From Diaporthe sp. PMI_573 (lineage: Eukaryota > Ascomycota > Sordariomycetes > Diaporthales > Diaporthaceae), in assembly GCA_021399435.1 (NCBI GenBank), contig JAJTUP010000072.1, forward strand, positions 62,001 through 126,000: 64,000 bases of DNA. The letters run 5' to 3'. Shown piece by piece: positions 33,737 through 43,760 of this stretch. Within the stretch, counting starts at the first letter, position 1; each line of letters begins with the position of its first letter. Made by a program: the position numbers and the translations under genes. Below the pieces are notes generated by a model that saw only the letters and a program-made list of their open reading frames with translations, had not been told where the DNA came from and searched no databases.

Positions 33737-35268
33737 AAAAAAAAAAATATTCCTTGGGCTATGAGAACAGTACCGAAAAATAGCCTGAATTCTTGCGGTT
33801 TTAATGGTTATATTCACCTCTTATCCGAACCCTTATTGGCTGAGAAACAAAGGATATAAGTTCTGAATATCAATCTTTATGCCCCCTTTATAGGCGCGCA
33901 GGGGCGACACTTTTAATTCAAGCCAGAACTTCCCATTTCAGAGCCTCTGATTGGCCGAAATTGCTTCCTCCAATTCCCCGCATGGGCTGACTATGCAGTC
34001 CCTTATGCCCCTGCCCGCAGGGCCTGGTCGATGCTCTGCCGGGCCGGTTGCCAGAAGTGGATTGGCTGACAGAAGGGGAAAGATCGTCGCTTGATGTGCC
34101 TGCCGCGAGAGTTCCCTGGCAACGAACCTCGGCGATGTAGTCCAACGGCGTGGTTCGGGGCGCTGTGATGACAATTGTCACGATCCTAGCTTACAAATGC
34201 GGATAAAGAAACCTCTCTGGACGCTCTGAGCGCCCCTTCTTTGGGTGCGCGAAGGCTCCCAGTGCGTTTCCTGCTTGGATCGTCTTGTTTCCAGTTCCTT
34301 TCTTTTCTCTAGGTGGTCCAACCGGGAGAGCATGTCCTCCGCGGAGCAGACGACGAGACGGAGACATGACCCGCGAGCCAGTGCCCGGATGGTGTCACTG
34401 GGACATGAGCATAACCCTCGCGGAGCAGACGACGAGTCGGAGACAACTATGGTGTAGATAATCCGCTAGCTTGCTTCTAGCAATCGAACAATACGAAAGC
34501 GTGTCCTTCGCGGAGTAGACGACGAGACGGAGACATTCGGTCAGGCGGCATGGTATGTGGCCGGATGGAGATTCCGGGGTCTAGCCGGAAGGACCATGTG
34601 CGGGCCAGATGATGGATGATTATACTTGTACAGGAACATGTCTCATGCTATTAGACGATGAGGTAAAGACAATTCCAGAGACAACACACGAGCCTACTTC
34701 TAGGTAGTGGGACTAGGGTAACAGCATATCCATTAGCGCGCAAGTGCCTGACGCGTGGTCACGTCAACCGGGTGGCTGCAACAGAACCCGTTCAACAAAG
34801 GCTCATAGTCCATATCCATTGCGGATCCTAGACAATACTGAAACAGCTGGAATCATAAGCCAGGGGCTCGGCAAGCTAGAGGAACACCCGGGAAGACGTC
34901 CAGACCAGCCACTAAGCAACACTGAATGCATCTTACGTTTTCTCGTTTTATAGGTTTCGGTCAATCTAGTAATCATGCCCTCTAGTTGCATACCCTTTCT
35001 TATCGTTAAGGAGTTCTGAATTAATTCTACCTAGTAAACGCCTCGTTCTTGTTCCTTTGATAGGATTCGCGTTACAAATACGACCTGGGTTTCGTGTGTA
35101 CAAGGTCTTGATTGGGTGATTGCTGTTCACGCTCATTTTAGGGTTACTTCGTTTGTTCTTAGGTAAGCTGTCGCTTTCGGTGTTTCAATGAACGAGTTGG
35201 GGTTTCGTCACGACTTAAGGACCCAACTCTATTTTCTCCAAAACATCACACAACTTCATCCGCTCGGA
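33737..35268. other. non-coding stretch with stem-loop repeats
   Basis: No supported coding frame. It contains the three stem-loop repeats described separately, and probably the promoter of the DUF3716 gene at its right end. Confidence 0.45.
34331..34540. repeat. three dispersed stem-loop repeats (26-nt core)
   Basis: Cores at 34341-34366, 34420-34445 and 34510-34535 share GCGGAGCAGACGACGAG then ACGGAGACA, with one or two changes each, about 79 and 90 nt apart. Copy 1 starts CATGTCCTCCG and ends CGGAGACATG, so it can fold into a hairpin with a roughly 17-nt loop. Copies 2 and 3 keep parts of the arms. Origin unknown. Confidence 0.7.
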
Positions 35269-35940
35269 ATGTCTATCTCAACCATCGAGGACTCAGATCC
35301 GGGTGATCAGTGTATAGTATTACTGTTCCTATCTACGTGTTGTATCGTTATTGACGTTTCTTAGCCACAGGTGACTTCGCACGAGAGATACTTCCTGATA
35401 TCCCTTCCTTCCCCGACTCCAAGACAATCGAAGCATTATTACCGTTGCCAGCGCTTCGGTTTCCCCGCCTCAATCCTGCGTCGGCGGCGCGTCTGCTCTT
35501 TGGTCGCATTCAGAATATCGTCGCTTGTTTAATACAGATTTCTGGAGAGGAGGCAAGAGAGCCTTGCGGGCGATGTAAGAATCGGAAGGGTTTATGGTCA
35601 CTCTGCGTGGTTAGTTCGGTGCCCATCGTGCGGGCTGCAACTCGTGGGGCGTGTGCGAATTGCTACTATAACGGTAAAGGTCGCGGATGTGAACTGCGTA
35701 TGTTACGGCTCATGGTCATTATACGGTAGCATTACTGACTTGTTGGTCTTAGATGATTTAATGAAGGATGCCCAGCAGGAGCGGGCAGAAGTTCGAAAGG
35801 AGCTATCTATGCCAAACCCTCATGAAGCTTTGCATAATTTGGCTCTAGGTCTAGATGGGTTGCAGAAATGGTTTGAGTGGTTTGACGATGTGGTGGCTCC
35901 ACACCTGTCTGAAGTTGGCGATGCGAGGGTCTCGCCATAG
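35269..35940 (+). CDS. DUF3716-like cysteine-rich protein, 182 aa
   Basis: Three exons fit in frame: 35269-35302, 35371-35697 and 35753-35940, with introns of 68 nt (GTGATC...CCACAG) and 55 nt (GTATGT...CTTAG, branch-like TACTGAC). Starting at ATG 35269 the protein reads MSISTIEDSDPG then DFAREILPDIP. A Cys cluster follows at residues about 75-118 (EPCGRCKNRKGLWSLCVV ... GACANCYYNGKGRGCEL), the C-x2-C...C...C-x2-C...C pattern of DUF3716. A helical, amphipathic tail (LHNLALGLDGLQKWFEWFDD) follows. The family is fungal and of unknown function, often numerous in repeat-rich regions. The gene looks intact. Confidence 0.65.
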
Positions 35941-36296
35941 GAGTTTTAAGGTACATGTTTGCATTTATTTGCTGGGCATTTCAGTTTTCTTGCATTCCCT
36001 GATGTGTATTGAGTATTCTCAGGCGTCGTTTCAGTGGTTTCATCAAGGTATGACTTTCATACTACGTACATAGACATGTAGGTGTATTGTGTGGGAGGTT
36101 GGGTTATTGATGGTGTTGTTGACTAACATTTTGCATTTAGTGGTTGTTTGATATTGGATTGTTTCACATTATCGGGTGAGGAGCGGTCCGCGGCGGACCG
36201 CTTTTTGTATCCTTCTTAGGAGTATGGTTTTCGGAAGCACTCATGCATCGCGGATACTATGAATCAGGGTAATCCGTTGCTTCATCGTATTTTATA
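35941..36296. other. short intergenic region with a strong hairpin
   Basis: Between the DUF3716 gene and the Helitron helicase. Contains the hairpin at 36182-36202. Confidence 0.5.
36182..36202. other. perfect 9-bp stem hairpin followed by T-run
   Basis: Arms AGCGGTCCG and CGGACCGCT around CGG, then TTTTT. On the minus strand it lies about 100 nt past the helicase stop codon, where a Helitron 3' hairpin would be expected. A CTRR end is not evident in the next 10-15 nt, so the assignment is tentative. Confidence 0.45.
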
Positions 36297-37153
36297 TCAA
36301 AGCCACCTTCTCAAAGTCAAGTCTGATCGGCCTTCCAAGTCGTCCAACACGTCTCGTAGTTTTCCGGGCATCCCAAGTGCCATCCAATCGTTTCTGGTCA
36401 CTACGTTGAGTAATTGGATACCCGCAAGTGTTTTGCATCTCGACAGGCATACATATGCACTGACGGGATCGATTTTACCGCGGCCGCCCAGCCGTGAAGT
36501 CAGCTCGACCAGTATTTTCTTGAATGTTCGGCCTTGTGCTTTGAAGTCTGTCAGGGCGAATGCTGGTGTGCAAGGGAGGCCGGTTCGGTAACATTCCCCA
36601 GTCAAAAATTTGAAGCGGTTTCTTGACGGCTTAAGCGTGATCTTGTCTGGTGTCAGTAGTATTTGACCCTTAGGTAGACCCGTGACGTCTATGTCTTCTG
36701 TTTTCTGAGGTTCGAGCAGTATTCCTGCTGGGCACCCAAAGTGGATGATCGTATCGTCTCCTAGACAAAGCCCTGATTTTTGAGAATCTCCGGGTATGAC
36801 GCCTCTGGTTATGAATTCCGTCCCGTTCATAAGTTTCAGCCCGGGGTATTGGTTCTTGTTGGTCAGGACAGGCATGTAGTCTGTGTAGAAAAACATTCCC
36901 GGGACATCTGTCCAGCTGTTATCACCGAAGGATATTGTTGGGAGCCTCTGCATTGGGTTTGGGTCCGTCCAGTTGTGCTCAGATATGAATATCCGAACGA
37001 GTTGTCCCCGGGCCCTCGCGAACGCCACGACTGCTTCCATGTTCAGGCGCCATCTCGTGGCGTTGGTTGGTGTGAGCGCTCGGACTTCCTCCCAGTCAAC
37101 TGGTGTTTCTAAATCAACAACCTTGTCGTTCAGTTTGTTTTGGTACTTTTCAG

Positions 37154-39701
37154 CAGCGCTCCTAATAGTCCAGACCAAAAACTGGACTATTAGTCCAAAC
37201 TGCAGTCCAGACCAATAGTCCGTGGACTATTGGTCCAGTCTGCGTCTCTCAGATTAGACTGACGGTCCAGTCCGCGTCTCTTGGACTAGACTGACGGTCC
37301 AGTCTACGTCTCTCGGACTGGACTGATGGTTCAGTCTGACTTCTACCAGACCGACCAGTAGTCCAGTCCGAGGATCGCAGACTAACAGTCTGACTAATAG
37401 TCTGTCCAAGATTCGGGGTGACTCAGGCAGCGTCTTTCCAAATCTGTGGCCTGCTGCAGAGTGCCAATTCAACAACTACGCGATCCAACGCGTGACACGC
37501 GTTGGTAAAAATTTCGATGCACTGCTAAGATATGTTAGCCGGTACAGCCCAGCACTGCGTTAATCTATGGCAAACCAAGTATCATGCAACTGAAACCATC
37601 GGCCTAACAAGATCCCAGAATTACATATTTCGACCTGTTCAACAGCAACCTACTTTATAGCTTTGAATGGGCTACCTGGCCGATTTCCAGGAAGAATATC
37701 TGCAACGTGAGAGATGATGAAGTGCATGTTATCTGAGCGGCGAAAACCCGCCCGGTGGCGTTAAGAGATACCAGCCCCGCCATTACAGGTAGGTGGCATG
37801 CAAAGTATCCCCTATCCGGCGCATGTAGGGTAGGTTCGCTCGCGTAACGCACCTCGGCAAATCACTTGAGATGCTAGTAAACACGGCTGGTCTCTGCGTA
37901 AGAATCATATTTCATACTGGTTACGATATAGTCACTGAATCTACTGTGCTGAGAGCATCCCGTCTGGTATCAATTCCATTATGATTAGAGATATATTCCC
38001 GAGTCGTCGATTTACAGTCAAGAGATACATGTCATATCGTTTTTATCGACGAAGACGGGAGTCCGCTGGTCTTGTGGACCTGCGCCCAAGCAAACATACA
38101 CCCCTGGACCGATGTGCCAGCGACTTCGCAGATCCCCCGCATACCTTCACGTGGATGCTCAACTTCCGAGCCCCTGTCAGCCTTACGTGCGCAAGCCGAA
38201 TAACGAACTCAAGAATCAATTCTAATCAGACACCAAGCTGTCGCGAGAAGAGCGCGAAACCGGCACGGGTGGAATAGTGCAACGACGATCCAAGGTTTTT
38301 CGTGAAGCATGACGGGATGTTGGCCCTCAGCGGCTGGTCATTGGTCAGCGGGCTGTGAGCAGAGCCAACTGGGAAGTCGAAGGTGGGCCCAAGTTGTGGG
38401 CGCTAGGCGGACAGTTTCACGGTGGCCCAGAAGGAGAAATCGGTTGGTTGCTGAGCACGGGGAGTGAGATCTCAGATGAGTTGGGCCACAGATGCAGGAT
38501 CCAACGCGTCCAACGATTGGAAGTGGATAGTTGATTGCGCACCCTGTGGCTTGGCCCGAATGACTATCGAAAATCATGTCTGGGTATTTGTACTCATCCA
38601 CTCTCAAGAGTCCAGAATGGTCAGAGAGAAAGTCGTCTGCTACATAATCTCTGTGCGCACCACCATCGAATCGGCACAAGGGCCATCTACAGGACGGCCA
38701 AATGGGTACAAAATGTGGATGAAAGAGCAGAAGGCTACGATTTTCAGCATGGATGATGACGAGTACGAAGTGTACTGCCGCGAGCCTGTGCTGATGGTAT
38801 CGGATCCTTTGAAATGGTGGCTAGAATCGGCCCAGCAAAGGCGATTCCCTAACTTATCCTTGATGGCCATCGACATTCTGTCGATTGCGCCTATGTCTAC
38901 TGAGACAGAGCGACTCTTCTCCAAATCCAAACTTACGGTAACTGACCAGCGAGGATCTATGAATATTGAAACTTTGAACCTCTTGGAATGCCTACGATCC
39001 TGGGACAGGAGCGCCCTAATAGTCCCTTCAGAAGTAAGCATTCCGCTTCGGGAGGTGTTCGATTGTCTAATTATCGACTCTAGTGTTGCTATATCGACCC
39101 GGCAGCAACGGGTACAATCTCCGATGCTCAGGATTCTGAGGGTGATAAGAAAGGCGGCCGCGGAGACGTTTTGTTGTTGGATTCTGTTGTTGGATCGTGT
39201 AGGGATTATGAATGCACTTCATAAAAATAAAAAAAGGCTGGTCTTGTTATTGACTGTAATTATTCTTTGGGTCAGTTATTATGATCGCAATGAGAGGTCC
39301 TTTGGGGCTTTATATCTTTAAGTGATCCCGTCTAGGACTTCAAACTTTAATATTGATCTTGACCCTGAAGTTGAGGGGGAAGTTCTTCCAACACAATTCG
39401 ACGATGGCTTTGGGAAGCTTGGAGGCAGGTACGGCGCAAGGCCACGAGTGATGTGTTATGTTTGGACTAATAGTGTAGACCACAGTTTGCACTGTAGTCT
39501 AGTCTGATGGTGACGGACGGACCGATAGTCCAGTCTGCACGTCTCAATCAGACTGCCAGTCCGGTCTGCACAATCTCAGTCAGACTGCCAGTCCAGTCTG
39601 ACCAAAGTCGGACGACTGCTAGTTTAGTCTGGCCAAGTCAGACGGACTAAAGGGGCAGTCTGAGGTGTCCGGACGGACTATTTGGACTATTAGGAGCGCT
39701 G
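37154..39701. mobile_element. hAT-D: 2548-bp non-autonomous hAT in the helicase gene
   Basis: Perfect terminal inverted repeats starting CAGCGCTCCTAATAGTCCA (37154) with the complement ending at 39701. Flanked by the 8-bp duplication CTTTTCAG (37146-37153 and 39702-39709). Both ends carry arrays of subterminal motifs of the type GGTCCAGTC / GACTGACGGTCCAGTC, about 37180-37420 and 39480-39690. A perfect 21-nt palindrome lies at 37485-37505 (arms CCAACGCGT/ACGCGTTGG). Only the C-terminal third of a transposase remains inside. Confidence 0.9.
38464..39321 (+). pseudogene. hAT-D transposase C-terminal remnant
   Basis: The frame has no ATG at its 5' end. It includes DPLKWWLESAQQRRFPNLSL and AIDILSIAPMSTETERLFSK then LNLLECLRSW, the hAT C-terminal dimerisation block. 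The N-terminal finger and the first catalytic residues are absent from the element, so it depends on a relative for movement. Confidence 0.75.
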
Positions 39702-42140
39702 CTTTTCAGTGGGATTGCCGTCGCGTAGTTCCTGTAACATTACCCGCAGTTCTGGGTCTGTGGCCCTCATTTGTTCGTTTAGTATGATCACATTGGTGAA
39801 CTTCTGAAACAGTTTGTATCCTGCTAGCTGCTCTGTTGCTGCTGTGATGTCCCGGGGCGAAATATTGATCGCATCTTCTGTACTTCCTGACGGGGATTGG
39901 TTCCTGGGTGCGCCCAATTTGGCTGGGAATATGACGGAGTTTGCGCTGACCGGCGGGAATTGTGCGAAATCGCCTAGAACCATAACTACCGGGACCCGTC
40001 CAAAGTATACATTTTCAGCATCGTGGTGACCCCTCAAGAAATTTAGCCTTTTGCTGACGGTATGGAACAGACGTCCAGAAACCATGCTCAGTTCATCAAG
40101 AACTAGCATTTTGGCCTCCTTCCACCTTCTCTTAAGACCGTCTTCTATTAGTTTGGAACAAACTCCTTTGATGGTCAGGCCCACAGCAGAGTGGATGGTT
40201 CTTCCATTGATGTTTGCTGCTGCGGAGCCTGTGCTAGCCGTGATGCAGAGGGAAAGTTGGTCTTCCATTCTCAAGAACAGTTTGTCAAAGGCCTGGATTA
40301 GCCAACTCTTACCAACACCTCCGCTTCCACCAACATATAACAGAAGTTGGTGATTCTCGTTGCCCTGTCCATTCGTATCTTCTGTTATCTGTATGTGTTG
40401 TGCGACGCGTTGTAGTACTAGTGATTGTCTGTGGTTGAGATGTTCAGATGTAATAAGATGCTCCGCAGCCTGGGTCCAAGACACCCGCTCCAGATTTCGA
40501 ACCTGCATAGATGGTTGTGTCTGTCGGTTGGAAATTTCTACTCCTTATCAGATGATGCTACTCAGAACCGCAACTTGATTTTTATCTTACCTTCTACATT
40601 ATAAACCATGTCTGGGTTTGGTATCCCATCAAGCTGCATCTCTATGTCTGCACTTCCTTTCCCGAACCGTGCTTCGAGTTTATTATGATTTGCGATCCGT
40701 TGGGTTTTCACAATCCCACTTATCTCTGCTGAAGTAACATCACAGTTTGCCGGGTTGGCGTTGGTCTCCCATCTCATATTTTGCTCTCCGCCGTTCACAA
40801 CGTCAGTTAGTTGGTGGCGCAACATATGAAGGAAAATGAGTCCTTGTCCCGCTTGGGTTTCAGTTTCCAAGATGTCTCGCAATATTATCAGTTGCTCGTT
40901 TTGGGAACTTGATGTCTCTCCCACCCCATTTTCATCGTCTGGGTCTTCGACGTAGTTGGCGACAACCTCTGCAGTTGCACATTTGTCAGCCCACGCCGCT
41001 GCATCGACTCGTCCATCCTCAGCAGATCGTCGCAGCAGTTTGCAGTTCTCAACGTGGAAAAGTATCCTCTCATCCAGACCATTCTTTTGGTCGATCCATA
41101 TATCGAAGAGTTCTTCGACATTGTTGTGCAGAAACTTGTCCCAGGGGACAAAGAGGCCAAGGTGTTGAATTTCTGCACATGCCGGGAGGGTTATTTCGTC
41201 AACTCCAAATTTTGTCTCGATAGTTGCAGTCAGGGTTGGGATACCCCTGTCGTTGGTCCGGGTCTCTTGTATCCACTGCGCTGATAGGTCACAGTCGCTT
41301 GGAAATGGTACAAGGTTTGGTGATGATAGGGGCGTGCTGCCTGTTAGACGCCGGAAAGACACCAATGTCATATAGTCATATAGACACAATGATTTGTAGG
41401 CTGGACCGCGGTGAGGGTAGGCAAGTAGGTGGGTGATTGTGACCCCATTCGGTGTAATTGTGATTCCCTCATCGAGTTTTAGGGAAGGATTGTGAGTCTG
41501 GACGATGTCGCGCGCATGTTCCCAGTATTTGAGTACAGAGAAATATAATTGGCGAATTGAAAGCTTCGGCCACGATCTTCTTGTGTTTGGGACGGGGGAC
41601 TTGAACATATCGAACCCGAGTAAGTAAGCCGCAGTTTCGGGTGATGATAGCTCCTGTTCTGTGCTCATGCGGTTGGCTGTGCGCATGAGAAACTGTCTTG
41701 CTCGTTCTGCAAAGCCCTCGTTGTCCTGTGCTGTGTCCCTGTCCTGTTGGTCATGCTCCGACATTTGGAGTTGTCGTATTTGCGCGGCATAACCGAGTCG
41801 TCTCCACATTGGCAGGTCAAACTTCGTAGCATAGAGGAAACGGAGTGGAGCCTTAATAGTGTAGTTACGATAGTCTAAACCGGGTTAGTTATCCCGCTAA
41901 GATGTACTTCTGACAAGTACTATACTTTATAAAAATGTTATTGTATTCTATAAAGTACTACATGTTACTTTCTTCTGTACTTTACTTTACTATAGCTTAA
42001 TGTGTGATACACTAAAGGGCGAAATGGGTGTCACCAAAATCTTTAGTTAACATTTTTAGTAGTGGTGGTGTGGGTCCGCGGCTTCGAGGGCTTGGCAGAC
42101 AATGCTTGTAGTGTCGAAGTACTCAGGGAGAAATCGCTAA

Positions 42141-42623
42141 CAGAGCCAGAACTGGCTTACAGATAATCTGTCAGGGACAACTTTTCCAAAAGCTGCTTCA
42201 TCTCCCTCCTTATCTCTCTCCGCCACAGCTACCGTACTGTATCAACCATCTAGTGTCACCGACCAGCCGCCGACATCATCCCGATCACAGCCTTCCCAAG
42301 AAGCCGTCATCAGAGTCCTTGACGCCTTTTTCGACATCTACTGGGCCAGGGGCCATGACATTACCGAGAAGAATGTCACGGCTGAAGTACTCCTGCGTGT
42401 TGGGGGGGAGGACTTTGGCAACGTATCCCGACTGGCAGCCGGCGAGGCCAAGATGGTCCTCGCTGAGAACACGGACCGCGCATTCGCAGACGGGGCGTTT
42501 GGGTTGCCATGGTTCGCTTGTGAAAATGATCGCGGTGAAAGGGAGGGGTTTTGGGGCGTGGATCACCTAAGCGTGGTGCTGGACTTCTTTGAGCTGGACG
42601 GCCCCAAGTCTCCTCAAAGGTAG
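42141..42623 (+). pseudogene. kappa-class GST / DsbA-like fragment
   Basis: The frame is open without an ATG from 42141 to TAG at 42621-42623. The recognisable part starts near 42290: SQEAVIRVLDAFFDIYWARG, then AEVLLRVGGEDFGNVSRLAA, then AFADGAFGLPWFACENDRGE and FWGVDHLSVVLDFF. The GAFGLPWF...FWG.D pattern is the C-terminal half of kappa-class glutathione transferases / 2-hydroxychromene-2-carboxylate isomerases (thioredoxin-like fold with helical insert). The N-terminal active-site half is absent; the start of the frame looks like unrelated sequence. It lies next to other gene scraps. Confidence 0.7.
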
Positions 42624-43078
42624 GTCTCGGGTACCGATTTGCTTGCTCGTGTCGTTCCACACGTCGTTCCTCTTCATGGAATCTCACACGTTGTCCCTCG
42701 CGTCGTCGCTCAAGCCGTTCTTCACGTACTAGGCCTTAAACAACATCTTCTTCACTGGTGGCCTTAAACCTTGTGGTGTTCTTCATGTTCACAGTCCTCA
42801 CCCCAAATCTTCTTTCCAACTTCTAGCCAGACCTCACAGGACCTTCTGCACATGAGTAGTCACCAAGCGCAATGTCCATAGATCCCTTTCATCTCGTTAT
42901 ATAACGCGGAAGTACTGCCAAGTCAGTTGAGATCAAGCCCCACAGGCATTCTCCACTGCAGTTTGCACCTATATCTCATTTCACCATCAGAATCTGGTTT
43001 CTGCGTTCATTTTCTGCATTCCAGCACTGGATTCTAACGTATAAATGTACCAGAACTCCAACGACCTCTCCAGCCATT
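42624..43078. other. intergenic; presumed promoter of the next ORF
   Basis: No coding frame. A pyrimidine-rich stretch precedes the ATG at 43079. Confidence 0.4.
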
Positions 43079-43519
43079 ATGCCTAGACAAGTAGGAATTA
43101 AGAATTACTTTTCTACCGACAAGGCCATTGAGCCTCCCTCAAATCGGGCAGATCCAGCAGTCTTGGGAACAACCACCATTCCGCCCGTACCACCTATTCC
43201 CCCAACGCCGTCTGTGCCAGCGGCACCACCCGGCTCAGCAACGCCGTCTCCTGTCGTTCTGCCTTCTTTGAAGCGTAGAGGATCTAAGATACTCCAGTCT
43301 GATTCCAGGAAAAGGAGTTTGCGAATAGGAGCTGCCACTAGTGACAGTGGTACATCCACGGCCTCTGCTGAGCCCGAGGATGACTTCCCCGATGGGCCTG
43401 TGGTCTCACAGTCGGTACCCAGGTCCATGGTGGCGGCCCGGATGCTCCCGAACCGGATCAGACCACCTTCGCCTCAGTGTCGGTACAAACGTCAGGCCTA
43501 CAAAGGAAATACCAGGTGA
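43079..43519 (+). CDS. 146-aa Pro/Ser-rich protein with N-terminal PIP-box
   Basis: The ATG at 43079 follows AGCCATT. Residues 4-11 (QVGIKNYF) fit the PCNA-binding PIP-box Q-x-x-I-x-x-Y/F-F exactly. After that the chain is disordered: Pro-rich (IPPVPPIPPTPSVPAAPPG), a basic patch (LKRRGSKILQSDSRKRS) and an acidic patch. From about 43445 the DNA switches to a RER1 gene fragment in another frame, so the last 25 residues are probably out-of-frame readthrough and the original protein is truncated. PIP-box starts are common in replication and repair proteins and in some fungal transposon-linked ORFs. Function unknown. Confidence 0.5.
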   Translation: MPRQVGIKNYFSTDKAIEPPSNRADPAVLGTTTIPPVPPIPPTPSVPAAPPGSATPSPVVLPSLKRRGSKILQSDSRKRSLRIGAATSDSGTSTASAEPEDDFPDGPVVSQSVPRSMVAARMLPNRIRPPSPQCRYKRQAYKGNTR

Positions 43520-43715
43520 TATTGAATCAGTCAACTCCATATGTCACGTACAGATGGATCGGAACGGCTGTCTTGTTGCTCTTGTTCTTTTTGCGCATCC
43601 TGCACGCACAAGGCTGGTACATCGGTCCGTTCACGTCCCATTGCTCTCCGGTATATTTCCCACTGACATGGTAGTGGCCTATGCGCTTGGAATTTATCTG
43701 CTTACCCTCTTGCAA
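43450..43715 (+). pseudogene. RER1 fragment (ER retention receptor)
   Basis: The plus frame reads TTFASVSVQTSGLQRKYQV, then STPYVTYRWIGTAVLLLLFF and LRILHAQGWYI. A 50-nt intron (43625-43674, GTCCGT...GGTAG, branch-like CACTGAC) joins to VAYALGIYLLTLLQ. This is the conserved RER1 membrane region (STPhxxYRW, QGWYIVxYALGIYLL). It lacks a start and breaks off at about 43715, where family members continue with a PKFDP-type segment. About 85 of 190 residues remain. Such a conserved housekeeping gene is presumably intact elsewhere, so this is a duplicated scrap with its intron retained (DNA-level, not retroposed). Confidence 0.8.
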
Positions 43716-43760
43716 GTCACGTGCTGCTGTGGGGCAAGACAACTCCAGCTCTATCCTCCT

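Larger units (their letters stand above)
36297..41885 (-). pseudogene. Helitron-type helicase gene, split by a hAT insertion
   Basis: The minus-strand coding region runs in three blocks. From 41885 to 40591 is the region between the Rep and helicase domains (SSPETAAYLLGFDMF...). An intron follows (40590-40538, GTAAGA...GAGTAG). From 40537 to about 39710 is the first half of a PIF1-like helicase with Walker A (GGSGGVGKS) and Walker B (MLVLDELSM). After the 2548-bp hAT-D insertion, 37153 to 36297 gives the second half, with FALTDFKAQGRTFKKI and SAYVCLSRCKTL near the end. The frames join exactly across the 8-bp duplication. The Rep (HUH) endonuclease part is absent: a stop precedes the frame at about 41888 and AT-rich unrelated DNA follows. 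Helitrons use Rep-helicase fusions for rolling-circle transposition; this copy is defective. Confidence 0.8.

Noticed and set aside
34331..34540. CRISPR-like array
   Set aside because: Only three imperfect repeats, unequal spacing, eukaryotic context and no cas genes.
36182..36202. Rho-independent terminator interpretation of the hairpin plus T-run
   Set aside because: The DNA is fungal nuclear; bacterial-type termination does not apply, so it was listed only as a hairpin with possible Helitron relevance.
40909..41436. Plus-strand frames opposite the Helitron protein
   Set aside because: Antisense shadows of a well-supported minus-strand coding region.
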